Part shown: piece after piece, positions 10,467 to 20,826 of the stretch | Layout: each line of letters starts with the position of its first letter | Numbering within the stretch: position 1 is the first letter of the stretch | Assembly (NCBI GenBank): GCA_030761205.1 | Contig: JAULJL010000048.1 | Span: 7,307,501 to 7,371,500 of the forward strand | Length of the DNA: 64,000 nt | From: Fremontodendron californicum | Lineage: Eukaryota > Streptophyta > Magnoliopsida > Malvales > Malvaceae | Direction of reading: 5' to 3' | Position numbers and translations under genes: made by a program | The notes under the pieces: model-generated | Databases searched by the model: none | Seen by the model: the letters and a program-made list of their open reading frames with translations, nothing else | What the model was told of the DNA's origin: nothing

Positions 10467-10950
10467 TTATCTCTTAATTAATTTAATTAGAGATAATATC
10501 TTCTTATTTATCTCTTAATTAATTTAATTTAATTAGAGATAAAATATTTATTTTTTATCACTTAATTAATTAATTAAATTAGAGATAAAATATTTATTTA
10601 CCTCTTAATTAATTTAATTTAATTAGAGATAAAAATTTATTATTTATCTCTTAATTAATTTAATTTAATTAGAGATAAAACTTTATTATTTATCTCTTAA
10701 TTAATTAATTAAATTAGAGATAAAATATTTATTTTTTATCACTTAATTAATTAATTAAATTAGAGATAAAATATTTATTTACCTCTTAATTAATTTAATT
10801 TAATTAGAGATAAAAATTTATTATTTATCTCTTAATTAATTTAATTTAATTAGAGATAAAACTTTATTATTTATCTCTTAATTAATTTAATTTAATTAGA
10901 GATAAAAATTTATTATTTATCTCTTAATTAATTTAATTTAATTAGAGGTA
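10467..10950. repeat. Palindromic minisatellite inside the LTR, about 46-bp unit, about 10 copies
   Basis: Units of the form tatctcttaattaa...taattagagata follow one another with spacers such as aaatttattatt. Each unit is an inverted repeat (tatctc against gagata) and can fold as a hairpin. Unit variants (tatcac, acctctt) recur in the same order twice, which suggests duplication of a block of several units. Confidence 0.85.
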
Positions 10951-11161
10951 AAATAATTATGACACATGGGTGAAATTTGATTGGATAACCCCTGAATCCC
11001 TGCAATTTGATTGGTCAAACCATGTGTACATATTTAATTAATTATAAAATAATTAATTATAATATGATATTATCAATTTCACATGGTAATGTATAATTTA
11101 ATTGAAAATTTCTTAATTAAAAGAATTTCAATTGACACGTGGCAATTTGTAATTGGTTACA

Positions 11162-11575
11162 AATTTTCTCCTTCTGCAGCGTGGTAATCCCGGTCTTGCG
11201 GGGATTGGCGGTATTTTGCGCGACAATCAAGGTATGGTGAAAGCAGTTTTTTCTAAATCTATCGGTTCTGCTAAGGCATATGAGGCTGAATTAAGGGCCG
11301 TCAAAGAAGCCTTCCTCATTTTTGGTGCTTCGTCTTGGGCGCTATCGCATAAACTTATAATTGAATGTGATTGCCAGATGGTTGTTGCTTGGGTTAAGAA
11401 TCCGAGTAGAGCCTCATGGCAGATTTCGCGAAGTATAAGGGCTATAGAGTTTGTACGAACTGCGGTTCAGAACTGGGAAATTATTCATATTTTGAGGGAG
11501 GCTAATGGTGAGGCTGATAAGCTAGCCAAATCTGGTGTAAATAGGGTGTCAGATTTGTTGTTTTATAGTCCTTAG
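11162..11575 (+). pseudogene. LINE-encoded RNase H domain, 5' truncated
   Basis: The frame is open to a TAG at 11573-11575. It reads RGNPGLAGIGGILRD, then AYEAELRAVKEA, LIIECDCQMVV and EANGEADKLAKSG, which are the Glu, Asp and Asp blocks of an RNase H as found at the C end of plant LINE pol proteins. The first catalytic block, normally just before RGNPG, is missing because the sequence joins the LTR there. There is no start codon of its own. Confidence 0.8.
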
Positions 11576-11665
11576 TTTTGTCTGCAGCATGCTGTTTTCT
11601 GATTTGTAAAAAGGACATCTTCTTAATTGCAATAAATCATGCTTTTCAAAAAAAAAAAAAAAAAC
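11162..11665 (+). mobile_element. 3' end of a LINE (non-LTR retrotransposon)
   Basis: An RNase H coding end is followed by a short 3' region and a pure A run at 11648-11664, as in LINE tails. The left side stops exactly at the gypsy LTR boundary within the RNase H domain. Either the gypsy element inserted into the LINE, or the LINE was cut at its 5' end there. The missing LINE half would be beyond the left edge. Confidence 0.75.
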
Positions 11666-12094
11666 ATTGGTTCATGTTCCCATACCGCCTCCCTTCATTA
11701 TAGCCAGCCACAATATTCTCTATGCTTTTGTTTTATACAATAAATTTTTTTCTTCAATAAATTTTTCTGTATCTCGAGTCGCCTTCACATTAAAGACATG
11801 TTTTTCTTCAACAATCTCCACGATTTAACTCTCTTTATATCTGATAATATTGCACATTATATAATTACAGGATATGAATACGACACAAAAAAAAAACACG
11901 ATAAGTTACAAAAAAAATAATACGAACATGATTCAAATACATGAACATATCAAAATCTAATAAATTAAATTATTAACATACATGATACAAATATACAAAT
12001 TACTAGGTTTAACTCTCCTACTACTATAATCAACCTATTTTATCTTCCTCGACACTATAAGCCTTGAACTATAACTGCAGGTAGGTCCATACGT

Positions 12095-12300
12095 AAACTT
12101 GATTTGTGTATGCATATCGTGTTTCATGTTTTTTTATGTCACTCGTTTAAATATAAATACAAAAAAAAAAAATTTAAATATGTAAAAATTTTAAACAAAA
12201 AATATGATACTTGTATTAAATATGTTGTGTTAATCATATTTAAACGTATCGTCTCGTGTTTATTAAATTATTTTCGTGTTTATTAAATATGTCGTGTTCA
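12095..12300. repeat. Copy of the dispersed cgtgt/acacg-rich repeat family
   Basis: Contains the family's marks gcatatcgtg, tatgtcactcg, ttaaatatgtcgtg and gtgttcatatcat. Related copies lie near 33.5, 34.7, 36.0, 43.8, 50.0, 52.9, 54.1 and 55.3 kb. Edges are approximate. Confidence 0.5.
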
Positions 12301-13572
12301 TATCATATCCAAAATTATCAAATCTACCCATACACATCTCCTTGATCATTGATTGCTTCAACACCGTTATTCTAATACTTATAACAACAAGAAAACAAAG
12401 AGAGAATTTTAGTTCAACTTAAGAAACTTTAACCAAATACCATTTATTTCTATCCTATAACTCTATAGTCTCTTTAATATTTGAAATAAAAACATTCACC
12501 GCCACTGCAAACCTATGAAAAATACTTCCTTAACCATCCCTAATGGATTCTTTCTGGAAGATTATTGACAAGGCAGTAATTGATCCTCTTTCACTCTTCG
12601 TTTCTAATGGCTAATGTCGGATTAAATAACATATTTTCTTAAATAAAATTGATTTAATATAGTAACCTTTTCAAAATTTTATTATTAAAATTTTTTTATT
12701 AAGTAATTTTAAAAATGAATTATTAAACATGATGAACTCAGAATAGTGTATCTTATTAAATCTTGCACTAGATATGATCAGTTGTTTAGTATAGTAGTGA
12801 GTAAGGGTCGAATCTACAGGAATTGTTCTTAATCTATAAGTTATTGATTTATATTCTAGCTCTAAAAGAATAAAATGGGAGTTTTAAATTGTTTTGAAAG
12901 TAAAGCTAACAAGAAAAACAAGATTCAAATAAATAAGATGAAATCAAATAAGAGAAACTATGGTTAAGGAATCATTCGCCACCACTAAACATCATTGAGA
13001 ATCAATATCAGAATTATCAACATCAATTATCTATCAAAACTATCAACCATAAATAACAACAAGCTCTACTACTCCAATCTTTCTTTTGTTCGTCGTTAAA
13101 TAGAACAAGCTCTCTATTTAATCTCTAACTATCAAGCAACCTAGAATAAACTCTTTAAATTTAACCTGAAAGCAACTTTATGATGAGAAAGATAGGTTGA
13201 TTTAAGGAACAAACACATAAGCTTGGATTGTTTAAGTTATGTTATGTTCCACATCGCAATTATTGAAAACCCAACATAATCATTAATCACAAATTGCTAC
13301 TTATGAATGGGAAATCAAGACAATTACACGGATCAAGACTCCTAATCTTGCAATAGATAATTATCAAGATCTATCTAGTTGTACACCTAAACAAATCAAG
13401 ACAAATATCATGAACAATTTTAATAGAAGAACATAAGCAACTTTGATAAAAAATCAATGATAGATAAAATCTGAATATCAATTACACAATATGTCTAGGA
13501 CTTTAAAATCACACTTAACCAAAAAAAAAAATTAGCCTATCATATGCATAGATAACATAAATATAAAACTAA

Positions 13573-13636
13573 AAGAAGAAGAAGAGAATGGAGAAGAAGA
13601 AGAAGAAGAAGAAGAAGAAGAAAAAGAAGAAGAAGA
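13573..13636. repeat. GAA microsatellite
   Basis: Nearly pure gaa triplets with a few interruptions. Poly-Phe/Leu or poly-Lys reading frames over it are artefacts of the repeat. Confidence 0.9.
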
Positions 13637-14280
13637 TCAATAAAAACCAAAACATGTCCACTTTGTGGCTCAAAAGATGGTATTTATAGAGCTTTAAAAT
13701 CTTGAAAACAAATTCTTGCCGCACAACTTCTTGGCAAGTCGGCCAGAGCTGTAGTGCTGGCTCTCGACCTCTTTGGGCGTCGTGGCGCCAAAATTTTCTG
13801 CTGCATCTTCTCATCCTTTATTAGCCGATTTGGATGATCATTTCTTGTCCGATTTGGGCGAGGCATATACCGTTGGAAAGCTGTTCAAGTCAGCTTCAAA
13901 AGTCAAGAGGAAGCTTTTTTTAATAAATACTGTAACATCATGTTTTCTTAGCAACAAGCTCCAAAGGTCAAATCTGTCTTCTTGCTTTGCACCAAGAATT
14001 TTATCTTTTTAACTTCCAAGTCTTCTTCCATATTGTGATTGTGATTTTGTAAACTCTTTAACATCATAATTGACATGTCTTTGATTCATTCTCTGAAATA
14101 TACCTAATATTCAAAAATATAACATAAGTAATTAGAATAAAAACAGAAAACATAACGAAAATTAAGAATAGAAGGGGCGCAAATTGTGTAATTTATGAAT
14201 TTATCAAAACACATTAAAAAAATAAAACCATTGAAAAATAAATTTTCAATGGCTTATCAAACACATACTAAACTGGAAAA

Positions 14281-15252
14281 ATAATTTTTCAATGACAGAT
14301 TCCTATCCAAAATGGCAGCAGCTGGACTGGAAAAAGCTGTTGTAGATGATACAAGGCTCAACAGTTCATCAAACAGGTGAATGGGATCTGGTGTGGCCTT
14401 TTTCAGGGGACAAGTATGTGGTGGCAGTTGTATGGCAAGAAATTAGGCCAAAGCATAGCAAAGTTGTATGGCAAGAAATAAGTACAAATGAGAAATCTCT
14501 ACTATATGAAAACCTTGCAAAAGCACCTCTCATGAGTATTAAATTTTAAAGAATTGATAGATAAGTTCATTGGGGATAGTAGATACAAAAGTATAACCCA
14601 TTCCCCACCATAAACTGATCAGCTTTGGCAACAAAATTTCTGAAATATATCAATTAAAACAGATAATAAAAAAAATCAAAATATATAACTATAAACACAT
14701 ACACACCAATCGGTAGAGAAAAATAACTTACAGAAGTGAAGTGCATGACATTTAAATCGAAGCAAAGATCTAAGAAAAACAATTAAAAAAAAACAGAGAA
14801 AAATAAAATCGAGAGTTAGCACAACAAAGGAAAAGAAAAAATTAGCAAAAAAAAAACGAAAACTAACCTCATCCAACATAGACCACATGTCTTTATGAGT
14901 ACATATTCCCTAAAATATGTTCTTTAAAAAAATCAAAAAGTTAAAAAAATTTCTATTTTCCTTTTTTTGTCACCCTTTTCTAACTCTTTTTTTTTTCTTT
15001 TCTTTTTTTTTTTAAATTTTTTGCCTCTCATTTTTCTTCACTCCTCCCGCTGGTATGATCTAATGTTTTCACCACCAGACTGACAACCCAAGACCAGATC
15101 AACCACCAAGTCTTTGCTTCCTTTACTCTCTGTGACTTTACTTTCGATATTCTCTGATCTTTTTTGCTTTTTTTCTCTCTCGAATCACTTTCCCCATGAC
15201 AGAAATAAGTAGTAGTAAAAGATGAAACTTCCCTTAATAAATAGAAAAACTC
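14281..15252. other. Non-coding stretch with a possible coding scrap
   Basis: A short plus-strand piece at about 14311-14380 reads MAAAGLEKAVVDDTRLNSSS in one frame and runs into a GT dinucleotide (gtgaatgg). It could be an exon scrap. I do not recognise the protein and find no partner exon. The rest is AT-rich or pyrimidine-rich. Confidence 0.25.
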
Positions 15253-15995
15253 GGTTTTTTTATATAAATATAGCTAAAAAAAAAAAAAATTCCCAAAATA
15301 CCTATCCTTTTAGATTATTTCCCAAAATACGCTGGTTTTAAAATTAGCTGGGAAATCGCCACCCCCCATGGCGATTTCCCAGCATCAAAATATTGATTTT
15401 GGCTAAAAATAATAAGGGAAATCGCCATGGGGGGTGGCGATTTCCCTTGGTGTTTTTTTTAAAATTTGCTAAAAATACCAAGGGAAATCGCCACCCCCCA
15501 TGGCGATTTCCCTTGGTATTTTTAACCAAATTTGTAAAAAGGATGAAGGGAAATCGCCATGGGGGGTGGCGATTTCCCTTCATGTAATTTTTTTTTTTAA
15601 TTTATAAACAAATTTTAATTTTTTTTTAATTTGTAAATTTTATTTTTTAAATTTAAAAATTATAAATTAAATTAAATTTCTTATTAAATTTAAATATGGA
15701 AAATTTTGTTTCTTATAAAAATTAAAAAAACAAAATAATATTTCTTCTTAAATTTGTATATCAAAAATTATATTTGTAAGTTTTGTTTTAATTTTAAAAT
15801 TTTGTAAGTTTAATTTTTTAATTTTAAAATTTATAAATTAAATTAAAATAATTTTTTTATAATTTTAAAAATAAAGAAATTTCGTAAGGTATATTTTATT
15901 ATTTAAAATTTATGAACAAATTTTTTTAAATTTTGTTAATTGATTTGTATTAGATAAAAACAAAAAACAAACAAAAAAACTTGCATTACATTTTC
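15253..15995 (+). repeat. Left terminal inverted repeat of the MULE
   Basis: Mirror of 20087-20826. The outer part carries four hairpin-forming blocks. The inner part is very AT-rich and ends near gcattacattttc. Confidence 0.9.
15347..15583. repeat. Four alternating hairpin blocks in the left MULE arm
   Basis: Blocks at 15347-15383, 15414-15448, 15476-15518 and 15543-15583 each consist of gggaaatcgcca, a 7-base C- or G-rich loop and tggcgatttccc. The loop strand alternates C, G, C, G from block to block. They are by far the most GC-rich sequence in an AT-rich arm. ORFs reading GNRHGGWRFP over them are artefacts. Confidence 0.95.
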
Positions 15996-16043
15996 CCTTA
16001 TAATCCAAAGTACATAATAAGTTGAGAAAAACATGTAATTCAT

Positions 16044-18781
16044 TTATTGTTGATGCGAAGTCTCCCCCAATGTGCCAAATCGATGCGGACAATTTCGACG
16101 GTTATGACCTTCGTTTCTGCATAATCCACAACGTTTTGGTTGGCCTTTCTCTCTGAGGTCCATTTCATTACGAATACGACTTGATTTTGGCCGACCATGT
16201 GGATTTCTCCGCATTTCTTGATTGGGACACACTTCTGGACCATCATATTGAGGCCAGTAACCTTCATTTCCAACAGTTTCGAACTCATGTCTATAAACAT
16301 TCAATATAGTTTCCAGTCTATAGACCTTGTCCACATATTGCATGCAATCTACATGGACATGTGCACAGGCAGCAACATACATGTGAACAAGGGAACCTTT
16401 GTGCTTGAAACTTTCCACAATCACACCACATTGCAGAAACACCCTCTTGTGGGGCAACTAACTCTTCAACCAGAAAAGATTGATTTGTTCGCGTAAAATT
16501 ACGAATAATGTGGGAGTTAGCTTTCCTGCGATTTTCTTGCATAGCTTGTGTGACTGTTTCACAATATGTGTGCCCTCCCTCCATCATGACAATTTGCTTG
16601 TTCCCCATCTTAACAAAAAGTGCAGCCAACCTATAATATGTTGATTGCACTAAAGCAGTAATGGGAACATGACGCGTTCCCTTCAACACCGAATTGATAG
16701 ATTCAGCTAGGTTGGTTGTCATATGGCCATAACGCCTTCCTTGATCATATGACTGTGCCCACTTCTCCTTGGGGATCCTATCAAGCCAATTAGCCGCCTC
16801 TGCATTTTCTCCACGAAGATTGTCATACATGAAATGAAAATTCGGTCGCCTCAACTCGTATCCTAATAAATTTTAAAACAAAAAACTTGTGAATTTCAAT
16901 ATTATTTTATATGCTAAACGAAATATAAGAGATAAAATAACTATGATTTGATTCCATACCCATGTTAACAATTTGTCGATGCAATTCCTTATTGTTAAAC
17001 TTTTTCATAAAGTTCGCTGCAATGTGTCGAATGCAGTACACTGAATATGCATGTGGAGGATTCCATCCACCATCGCGTCTAATCGCAGCTTTGATGGCTT
17101 CATGTCGATCAGACATCAAGCAAATGCCAGACTGTTTTGTCACGTGTCTGCGCAAGTTACTGAGAAAGAATGACCAAGCCTCTGTTGTCTCACCCTCCAC
17201 AATGGCAAAGGCAATTGGCAGTATGTTTCGGTTGCCATCTTGTGCAATAGCTAACAATAATGTGCCTTTGTATTTTCCATATAAGAAAGTACCATCTATT
17301 TGCACAATAGGTTTACAATACGGATACCCTTCAATGCACGACTTAAATGTCCAAAATAGTCGATGGAATATTCTTTTACCCTGGACCAGTCGATCACCGT
17401 GATATGCAGGTACCGTTTGCAATTCCACAATTGTACCAGGCACGAAATGTTGCATTGCACCTAACCATTTAGGTAGCTCATTGTACGATCTTTCCCAATC
17501 GCCAAATACTCGAACAATTGCCTTTTGCTTTGCTTGCCATGTTTTCTTGTAGGAGGTGATGTATCCATACCGGATTCGCATCTCAGCGATCAAAACTGAA
17601 ACGGAAATCTCCGGATTTGCTTGGACCAATGACAAAATGCATGAACAGATCATGTTACAATCTAACTTGCAATGATCTTGTAAAATCCTCCCCGATGTGC
17701 AAGTATGAGGCCCTTCATATTTTCTAATCTCCCATAGATGTTTCTTCTTCATAAAAGTTGCCCTTATTCTCCAATTACACCCATTCCCATACATTACGCA
17801 CTTGGCATAATATTTCGTCGGCTCAGATTCAATTACTCTGTAATCTACAGAGTTTTTGATGTTATAGTGCTTGATAGCTGAAAGCACAGCCTCTTTCGTT
17901 GGGAATTGTAACCCAACACACAGATCAACTGCAGATGGATCAAATGTCAGAGGCATAGCTAATGTATGAGCATACTCTGGAAATTCCGGCACATGCATTG
18001 CCTCCAAATCCAGTGTATGCATATGGGATGCAGCCTGATATGGGGGAATATCTCGATGAGTGTTGATATCTCCATGAGTGTTGATATCTCCATGACTGTT
18101 GATCTCAGCAGGGACGACGTCTGGGTCAGAATCAGTATTGTCATCACTTGCGAATTCAGCATCCTCTTCCTGCTCACTAAATTCACCAACATCTTCACCA
18201 TGGACTCCACGTGGACGAACAGGATCAACACCAGCTGGCTCATCTTCGAGGGTAGTAGGAATTAGGGTTTGTGAGACTAATGAAGTCTGAAAAGTTGTAG
18301 CTTGAGATAAGGGCACGACTTCTTCTGTGGGAACGTCGTATGTAGTGTGAACATAGAACGACCCAGAATCATAATCTTCTATGGGAAAGTTTTCTGTTGT
18401 GCGAACATTTGAAGGGCCGCAATCATCATCAACATCATCTATGTCAGCATATAACTCAAGGACACCAACATTTGCAAATGTCTCATGAGTATAAAACATG
18501 CATCTGACATCATCATCATCTTCAAGTGGAAATGTTCTATATCGGACACATCCTTCACCAATAGAAAGAGGATGCCTGTACTTAACCTCTGAAACTCTTT
18601 TTCTAGTTCCAGCTTTAATTTTTGTATGAATTTGCAGCTTCAGTTCCTCTAATGTGACGTCGTCTTCAACACGAAAACTTTTTGGACGTTCACAATCAAA
18701 GGTAGCACCTTCGTCAGTATTATGAATTTGGCCATTATAGTAGACCAATGCGATCACTCTATTACTCATGTTGTGTAGCAA
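16044..18781 (-). pseudogene. MULE transposase (mudrA type), two exons, one frameshift
   Basis: Exon 1 is 18781-16960, then a 97-bp GT-AG intron, then exon 2 from 16862 down to a stop at 16044-16046. A second in-frame Met lies four codons after the first. The order of parts is an N-terminal PB1-like region with an acidic tail, a MuDR-type zinc-binding DNA-binding domain (KCVMYGNGCNWRIRA to HTC), and a MULE transposase core with Asp in VQIDGTFLYG and in LMSDRHEAI. The Glu is expected in NLAESIN of exon 2. A SWIM zinc finger (CDCGKFQ...PCSH) and a zinc knuckle (CGLCRNEGHNRRNC) follow. A one-base gain near 16375-16381, inside the SWIM finger, moves the rest to another frame. As read, the protein loses the second half of SWIM and the knuckle. 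The summed exon length (2641 nt, one more than a multiple of 3) agrees with a single extra base. Confidence 0.9.
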
Positions 18782-20086
18782 AAGAAAGAAGAAATATAGA
18801 AGGATGAGAATGAGAATGAGAATGAGAATGAGGAGGTTTTAGCACTCAAGAAAAATCTGATTGAAAAACTGTTGTAGGGGGTATTGTAAACCTTCATAAG
18901 TATTATGAATTTATAATGGTTCATTATGTTGTACCAGATGACAAATCCCATCCTTTGTATAGGATGAAATCTGATTCTGATATTCTGCTTAGGACTATTT
19001 GACTGAAAAAGTTATAACTTATTCAATGCAAAATGTGATTGATAAATCCCATCATTTGTCTCATCCATTGCAGAAAGAATCAAGTTCCAATATTTTCTGC
19101 AGCATTTGATGGACTGGAAAATAGCTGAAACCTGTCTAAAAACCTATATCATCAGTCTTATCCATTGCAGAAAGAATCAAGTTCCAATATTTTCTGCAGC
19201 ATTTGATGGACTGGAAAATAGCTGAAACCTGTCTAAAAACCTATATCATCAGTCTTATCCATTGCAGAAAAAATCAAGTTCCAATATTTTCTGCAGCATT
19301 TGATGGACTGGAAAATAGCTGAAACTTGTCTAAAAACCTATATCATCAGTCTTATCCATTGCAGAAAGAATCAAGTTCCAATATTTTCTGCATCATTTGA
19401 TGGACTGGAAATATAGCTGAAACCTGTCTAAAAACCTATATCATCAGTCTTATCCATTGTAGAAAGAATCAAGTTCCAATATTTTCTGCACCATTTGATG
19501 GACTGGAAATATAGCTTAAACCTGTCTAAAAACCTATATCATCAGTCTTATCCATTGCAGAAAAAATCAAGTTCCAATATTTTCTGCAGCATTTGATGGA
19601 CTGGAAAATAGCTGAAACTTGTCTAAAAACCTATATCATCAGTCTTATCCATTGCAGAAAAAATCAAGTTCCAATATTTTCTGCACCATTTGATGGACTG
19701 GAAATATAGCTTAAACCTGTCTAAAAACCTATATCATCAGTCTTATCCATTGCAGAAAGAATCAAGTTCCAATATTTTCTGCAGCATTTGATGGACTGGA
19801 AATATAGCTGAAACCTGTCTAAAAACCTATATCATCAGTCTTATCCATTGCAGAAAAAATCAAGTTCCAATATTTTCTGCACCATTTGATGGACTGGAAA
19901 TATAGATGAAACCTGTCTAAAAACCTATATCATCAGTCTTATCCATTGCAGAAAGAATCAAGTTCCAATATTTTCTGCACCATTTGATGGACTAGAAAAA
20001 TAGCTGAAACCTGTCTAAAAACCTATATCATCAGTCTTATCCAGAAATTTTTTTTCTGCTTTCCAGAATTTCACTTGTTTGCTTAT
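18782..20086. other. Upstream region of the MULE transposase
   Basis: Non-coding. It starts with a short gagaat repeat (about 18801-18834), then unique AT-rich sequence to about 19055, then the 97-98-bp tandem array. Being upstream of the transposase inside the element, it is where its promoter should lie. I see no distinct TATA box that I can defend. Confidence 0.5.
19060..20045. repeat. 97-98-bp tandem array, about 10 copies, in the MULE
   Basis: Unit starts (cttatccattgcag) fall at 19157, 19254, 19351, 19449, 19547, 19644, 19742, 19840 and 19938, with partial units at both ends. The copies differ at a few sites (gcagcattt or gcaccattt; gaaaatagc or gaaatatagc), and neighbouring copies share variants. 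There are no spacers between repeats, so it is not a CRISPR array. Confidence 0.95.
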
Positions 20087-20826
20087 GAAAATGTAATGTA
20101 AGTTTTTTTGTTTGTTTTTTATTTTTATCTAATACAAATCAATTAACAAAATTTTAAAAAATTTGTTCATAGATTTTAAATAATAAAATATACCTTACGA
20201 AATTTCTTTATTTTTAAAATTATAAAAAAATTATTTTAATTTAATTTATAAATTTTAAAATTAAAAAACTAAACTTACAAATTTTTAAAATTAAAACAAA
20301 ACTTACAAATATAATTTTTGATATACAAATTTAAGAAGAAATATTATTTTGTTTTTTTAATTTTTATAAGAAACAAAATTTTCCATATTTAAATTTAATA
20401 AGAAATTTAATTTAATTTATAATTTTTAAATTTAAAAAATAAAATTTACAAATTAAAAAAAAAATTAAAATTTGTTTATAAATTAAAAAAAAAATTACAT
20501 GAAGGGAAATCGCCACCCCCCATGGCGATTTCCCTTAATCCTTTTTACAAATTTGGTTAAAAATACCAAGGGAAATCGCCATGGGGGGTGGCGATTTCCC
20601 TTGGTATTTTTAGCAAATTTTGAAAAAAACACCAAGGGAAATCGCCACCCCCCATGGCGATTTCCCTTGGTATTTTTAGCCAAAATCAATATTTTGATGC
20701 TGGGAAATTGCCATGGGGGTGGCGATTTCCCAGCTAATTTTAAAACCAGCGTATTTTGGGAAATAATCTAAAAGGATAGGTATTTTGGGATTTTTTTTTT
20801 TTTAGCTATATTTATATAAAAAAACC
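20087..20826 (-). repeat. Right terminal inverted repeat of the MULE
   Basis: Mirror of the left arm, including a four-hairpin block at about 20499-20736. One hairpin (near 20700) has lost a base or two and is less perfect than its partner. Confidence 0.9.

Larger units (their letters stand above)
1..11161 (-). mobile_element. Ty3/gypsy LTR retrotransposon, Tat-like lineage, 3' end outside window
   Basis: Reading right to left on the minus strand, the element has an LTR (10001-11161, ends TGTA/TACA), a primer binding site, gag, protease, reverse transcriptase, two successive RNase H domains and integrase. A poly-T/poly-A-rich spacer and an extra ORF on the opposite strand follow. Two RNase H domains and an antisense extra ORF between pol and the 3' LTR are known traits of the plant Tat lineage. 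The second LTR is not seen and must lie left of position 1, so the antisense ORF belonging to this element is an inference. Pol is broken by one in-frame stop and one tandem-duplication frameshift, so this copy is not autonomous as read. Confidence 0.85.
10001..11161 (-). repeat. 5' LTR of the gypsy element
   Basis: On the plus strand it runs from TGTACACACA (10001) to GGTTACA (11161), so it has short TGTA/TACA inverted ends. The inner end sits five bases from the primer binding site. It holds a TATA box and a palindromic minisatellite. The second LTR is out of view, so the outer boundary rests on the inverted ends and on the LINE coding sequence that starts beside it. Confidence 0.75.
11666..14280. 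other. AT-rich non-coding stretch
   Basis: I see no gene. From about 12770 to 14100 the base use is slightly richer. It includes phrases such as gtgagtaagggtcgaatctac and ccgttggaaagctg that I associate with worn plant LTR elements, but I cannot find paired ends. It contains a copy of the cacgacacg repeat family and a GAA microsatellite, listed separately. Confidence 0.5.
15253..20826 (-). mobile_element. Complete Mutator-like element (MULE) with long terminal inverted repeats
   Basis: The ends are ggtttttttatataaata at 15253 and its mirror at 20826. The arms (15253-15995 and 20087-20826) match for about 740 bp with few differences, so the element is not old. Between them lie a two-exon mudrA-type transposase on the minus strand and a tandem array upstream of it. 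I see no clean 9-bp target duplication: the flanks are gaaaaactc and tcctctcat. Either the outer ends are slightly misplaced or the flanks have changed. Confidence 0.9.

Noticed and set aside
13569..13866. Minus-strand ORFs ending in a Phe run
   Set aside because: The Phe run is the GAA microsatellite; the rest has no recognisable domain.
15344..15587. ORFs on both strands reading GNRHGGWRFP and GNRHPPWRFP repeats (also at 20495-20771)
   Set aside because: They are translations of the hairpin blocks in the MULE arms; both strands give the same text because the blocks are palindromic.
19060..20045. CRISPR-like spacing of about 97 bp
   Set aside because: The units are contiguous and similar along their whole length, with no variable spacers, and the genome is a plant's.
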